Shown: positions 6,053 through 7,603 of the stretch, in pieces | How positions within the stretch are numbered: the stretch's first letter is position 1 | How the letters are laid out: every line of letters begins with the position of its first letter | Source of the DNA: Methanobacteriota archaeon | GTDB taxonomy: Archaea > Altiarchaeota > Altiarchaeia > IMC4 > QMZM01 | Assembly (NCBI GenBank): GCA_903930485.1 | Contig: CAIYYO010000036.1 | Location: forward strand, 1 to 7,603 | Direction: 5' to 3' | Length of the DNA stretch: 7,603 nt | The notes under the pieces: generated by a model | The model's input: the letters and a program-made list of their open reading frames with translations, nothing else | Databases searched by the model: none | What the model was told of the DNA's origin: nothing | Made by a program: the position numbers and the translations under genes

Positions 6053-6298
6053 ATGGTTAAATACATCATTGCAAGGCAATTAGGCGGAAAACCTGTCATC
6101 ACAGCAGGCGGCGAAGAACTTGGAAGAGTAGACGATCTGATGATAGACGAGCAGACAGGGAAGTTCATCTCGATGATAGTCGAGCCCTTGTCTTCGGAGA
6201 TACCGAAAGTCGCGTACCCGAAAGACAAAGACGGGAACCTCATCATCCCCTACGACGCCGTAAACGCCATAAGCAAAGTAGTAGTCGTAAAAGACTAG
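6053..6298 (+). CDS. Small PRC-barrel domain protein
   Basis: The 81-residue protein consists of a single PRC-barrel: ARQLGGKPVITAGGEELGRV (7-26), DDLMIDEQTGKFISMIVEP (27-45) and a closing IPYDAVNAISKVVVVKD (65-81). The GKxV..GEELG..DDL.ID..TGK pattern is diagnostic for the archaeal family related to the barrel of photosynthetic reaction centre subunit H. It has no membrane segment. In haloarchaea, PRC-barrel proteins (CdpB1/CdpB2) work with SepF and FtsZ in cell division; other members bind RNA-processing factors or are uncharacterised. That this copy is a division protein is only a possibility, since no sepF or ftsZ gene lies in the window. It stands alone: divergent from TYW1, with a strong Shine-Dalgarno sequence in front and a hairpin terminator right behind. 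Domain and start are secure; the job is unknown. Confidence 0.92.
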   Translation: MVKYIIARQLGGKPVITAGGEELGRVDDLMIDEQTGKFISMIVEPLSSEIPKVAYPKDKDGNLIIPYDAVNAISKVVVVKD

Positions 6299-6301
6299 AC
6301 A

Positions 6302-6334
6302 TCCTGCCATTTATTTGCAGGACTTTTTCTTTTA
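6302..6334 (+). terminator. Hairpin plus T-rich terminator after the PRC-barrel gene
   Basis: TCCTGC (6302-6307) and GCAGGA (6317-6322) form a perfect 6-base-pair stem with a 9-base loop, beginning three bases after the stop codon. It is followed by CTTTTTCTTTTATT (6323-6336), a T-rich tract suitable for archaeal termination. The tract overlaps the end of the convergent ThiD-ThiN gene. On the minus strand no comparable T-run follows the stem, so it serves mainly the PRC-barrel transcript. Confidence 0.7.
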
Positions 6335-7603
6335 TTCTATCAATTCGGCTAACTTCAAGGCCGTTCGCACAACTTCACGCGCATCCCTGCCGATTATCCG
6401 AACCATCGCTTCCTTGCCGTACCCGCCGCCATCGTAAATGATATCCGGGACATACCCGGCTCCTTTTATCGCCGAGTAACTCCCCTGCTCCCTTGTTTCC
6501 GAATCCGCGGACTGGTTTACGCGATTGAACGAACGGACGGAGAGACCAAGCCCTTCGCATGCGGAAACGATCTCGTCGCTGAACCTGACGTTCATCGATG
6601 CCCTCTTGATCGGGTCAAAATTCAAGGCCGTCAAAACGACTCTTCCTATATGATGCGAGCCGCCGTAAACTATTTCTCCAACTGCCAAAGCACGCCGGCG
6701 GTCGCGGACGATCCTCCCGCTCAAACCAGCAACATCGTCCAAGGTTTTTGCGTTTTCCAGGCCCATCGCGATGTTTATCCCGACTTGAGGAATGAGTTTG
6801 TAAGAGCTTGGATTACCAATAAATGTCTCGACAGCGTCTTCGATATTTTTTATAACCAACGCCTTTTCCTTGCTGGAATAGGTCCGACCCAGTTTAATTC
6901 CACCAGTATCGAGGACCCTTGCCCCCGGTCCCACAGAAAAATTCCTTGCGATCGCCCCGTCAACGTATTCCTTTGCCAAGCCTATGGCGTCGACGATGTT
7001 TTCCCCCCTCGCGAGATACGCTGTAATCGCCGCAGAGAAGGCGCATCCTGCGCCGTGCAATTTTGCGTCTACTTTTGCCGAGGCTTTGAATTTGTAAATC
7101 TTTCCTTCGAAGAAAAGGACGTCGACCGCATCCATATGCCCTCCCGTCACTAGGCAGCCGCTACCTATCGATTCGGCCGCAGACTCCATGTCTTTGTGGT
7201 TTTTTATCTTTATTCCTGCGAGGATTTCTGCCTCTGAAATGTTTGGCGTCGTGATAGTTGCTGCCGTTATCAGTTTTCCGATATCGTCGATGGCGCCTTT
7301 TTCAAGCAGCCTGCGCCCTGACGTGGATATCATTACAGGATCGACGACCAGGTTCTTTATTTTATAATGTTTGAGTTTCCTCGAGACTATCCCGATAATT
7401 TCAGAATTCACGAGCATCCCGGTCTTCACGGCATCAGACCTGCCATCTTCCATGACCGCGTCGATCTGTTTTCCAACGAGCTTTCCAGAAACTGGTTCGA
7501 ATCCCTTGACGCCTTTTGAGCTCTGGGCCGTGACCGCGGTCAAGACCGACGTGCCGTAGACCTTTAGCGAGGAGAAGACACGAAGGTCCTGCTGTATGCC
7601 TGC
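6332..7603 (-). CDS. thiDN: Bifunctional HMP/HMP-phosphate kinase and thiamine-phosphate synthase, ThiD-ThiN fusion (5' end outside window)
   Basis: The frame is open to the right edge and reads AGIQQDLRVFSSLKVYGTSV at its first residues, the beginning of ThiD just after the usual GSDxxGG motif, so only some 15-20 residues are missing. A TTG inside (7543) is not the start. The visible 423 residues form two domains. ThiD (1-240) phosphorylates hydroxymethylpyrimidine twice; it shows DPVMISTSGRRLL (88-100), TPNISEAEIL (119-128) and the anion-hole loop HGAGCAFSAA (183-192). ThiN (about 250-423) joins HMP-diphosphate to thiazole phosphate, replacing bacterial ThiE. It shows VGINIAMGLENA, SGRIVR (295-300), GGSHHIGR (314-321) and PDIIYDGGGYGKEAMVRIIGRDARE. 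An arginine and a histidine are reported as catalytic in ThiN; R297 and H318 of this fragment are the likely counterparts. The fusion is typical of archaea. Its end is convergent with the PRC-barrel terminator. Confidence 0.95.
   Translation of the reverse strand, partial: AGIQQDLRVFSSLKVYGTSVLTAVTAQSSKGVKGFEPVSGKLVGKQIDAVMEDGRSDAVKTGMLVNSEIIGIVSRKLKHYKIKNLVVDPVMISTSGRRLLEKGAIDDIGKLITAATITTPNISEAEILAGIKIKNHKDMESAAESIGSGCLVTGGHMDAVDVLFFEGKIYKFKASAKVDAKLHGAGCAFSAAITAYLARGENIVDAIGLAKEYVDGAIARNFSVGPGARVLDTGGIKLGRTYSSKEKALVIKNIEDAVETFIGNPSSYKLIPQVGINIAMGLENAKTLDDVAGLSGRIVRDRRRALAVGEIVYGGSHHIGRVVLTALNFDPIKRASMNVRFSDEIVSACEGLGLSVRSFNRVNQSADSETREQGSYSAIKGAGYVPDIIYDGGGYGKEAMVRIIGRDAREVVRTALKLAELIE

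Noticed and set aside
5983..6246. Extension of the TYW1 frame upstream to 6246
   Set aside because: It overlaps the divergent PRC-barrel gene and the promoter gap, and its sequence has no similarity to the TYW1 N-terminus.
1..7603. CRISPR arrays, insertion sequences, tRNA or rRNA genes, toxin-antitoxin or defence modules
   Set aside because: No regularly spaced repeats, terminal inverted repeats, transposase or nuclease motifs or tRNA-like cloverleaf sequences were found by eye, and the window is almost fully occupied by identified genes.

Overview
The window looks like a compact archaeal chromosome segment of mixed base composition. The case rests on the gene content: a single-domain aIF1A next to a RIO1-type kinase, a Taw1/TYW1-type wyosine enzyme, a ThiD-ThiN fusion, a DUF371 protein, a small PRC-barrel protein and an archaeal VirB11/TadA-type ATPase. 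TATA boxes, rather than bacterial -35/-10 elements, sit at the promoter distance from the starts. A euryarchaeal or related lineage fits best (DUF371, COG1767 protein and ThiDN together), but I cannot name the genus. Gene density is very high: ten genes, two of them cut by the window edges, and no gap longer than about 70 bases.

Layout. Positions 1-1828 (minus strand) hold a tightly overlapping set: a DUF6159-like membrane protein, a DUF371 protein (34-base overlap) and a COG1767/CitG-like protein (ATGA overlap, running off the left edge). Positions 1886-3021 (minus) hold the translation and ribosome-biogenesis pair aIF1A and Rio1. Divergent from aIF1A is hisI (3078-3446, plus), a lone histidine-pathway gene. 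Positions 3457-4971 (minus) encode an orphan secretion/pilus-type ATPase with its own TATA box. Positions 5020-5982 (minus) encode the wyosine enzyme TYW1, divergent from a PRC-barrel protein (6053-6298, plus) that ends in a hairpin followed by a T-rich stretch. Positions 6332-7603 (minus) hold most of a ThiD-ThiN thiamine synthesis enzyme whose first few residues lie beyond the right edge.

Functionally this is mostly housekeeping: translation initiation and 40S/30S-type maturation (aIF1A, Rio1), tRNA-Phe modification (TYW1), cofactor and amino-acid synthesis (ThiDN, HisI), plus poorly understood conserved archaeal proteins (DUF371, DUF6159, CitG-like, PRC-barrel). I see no transposon, CRISPR array, tRNA, rRNA, phage or defence module. 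The most interesting signals are regulatory. A perfectly symmetric TATTAATA lies exactly midway between the aIF1A and hisI start codons, at a distance that predicts leaderless mRNAs on both sides. The uncharacterised DUF6159-DUF371-CitG-like group and the partnerless ATPase are the best places to look for new biology. I do not find convincing evidence for a wholly new system.
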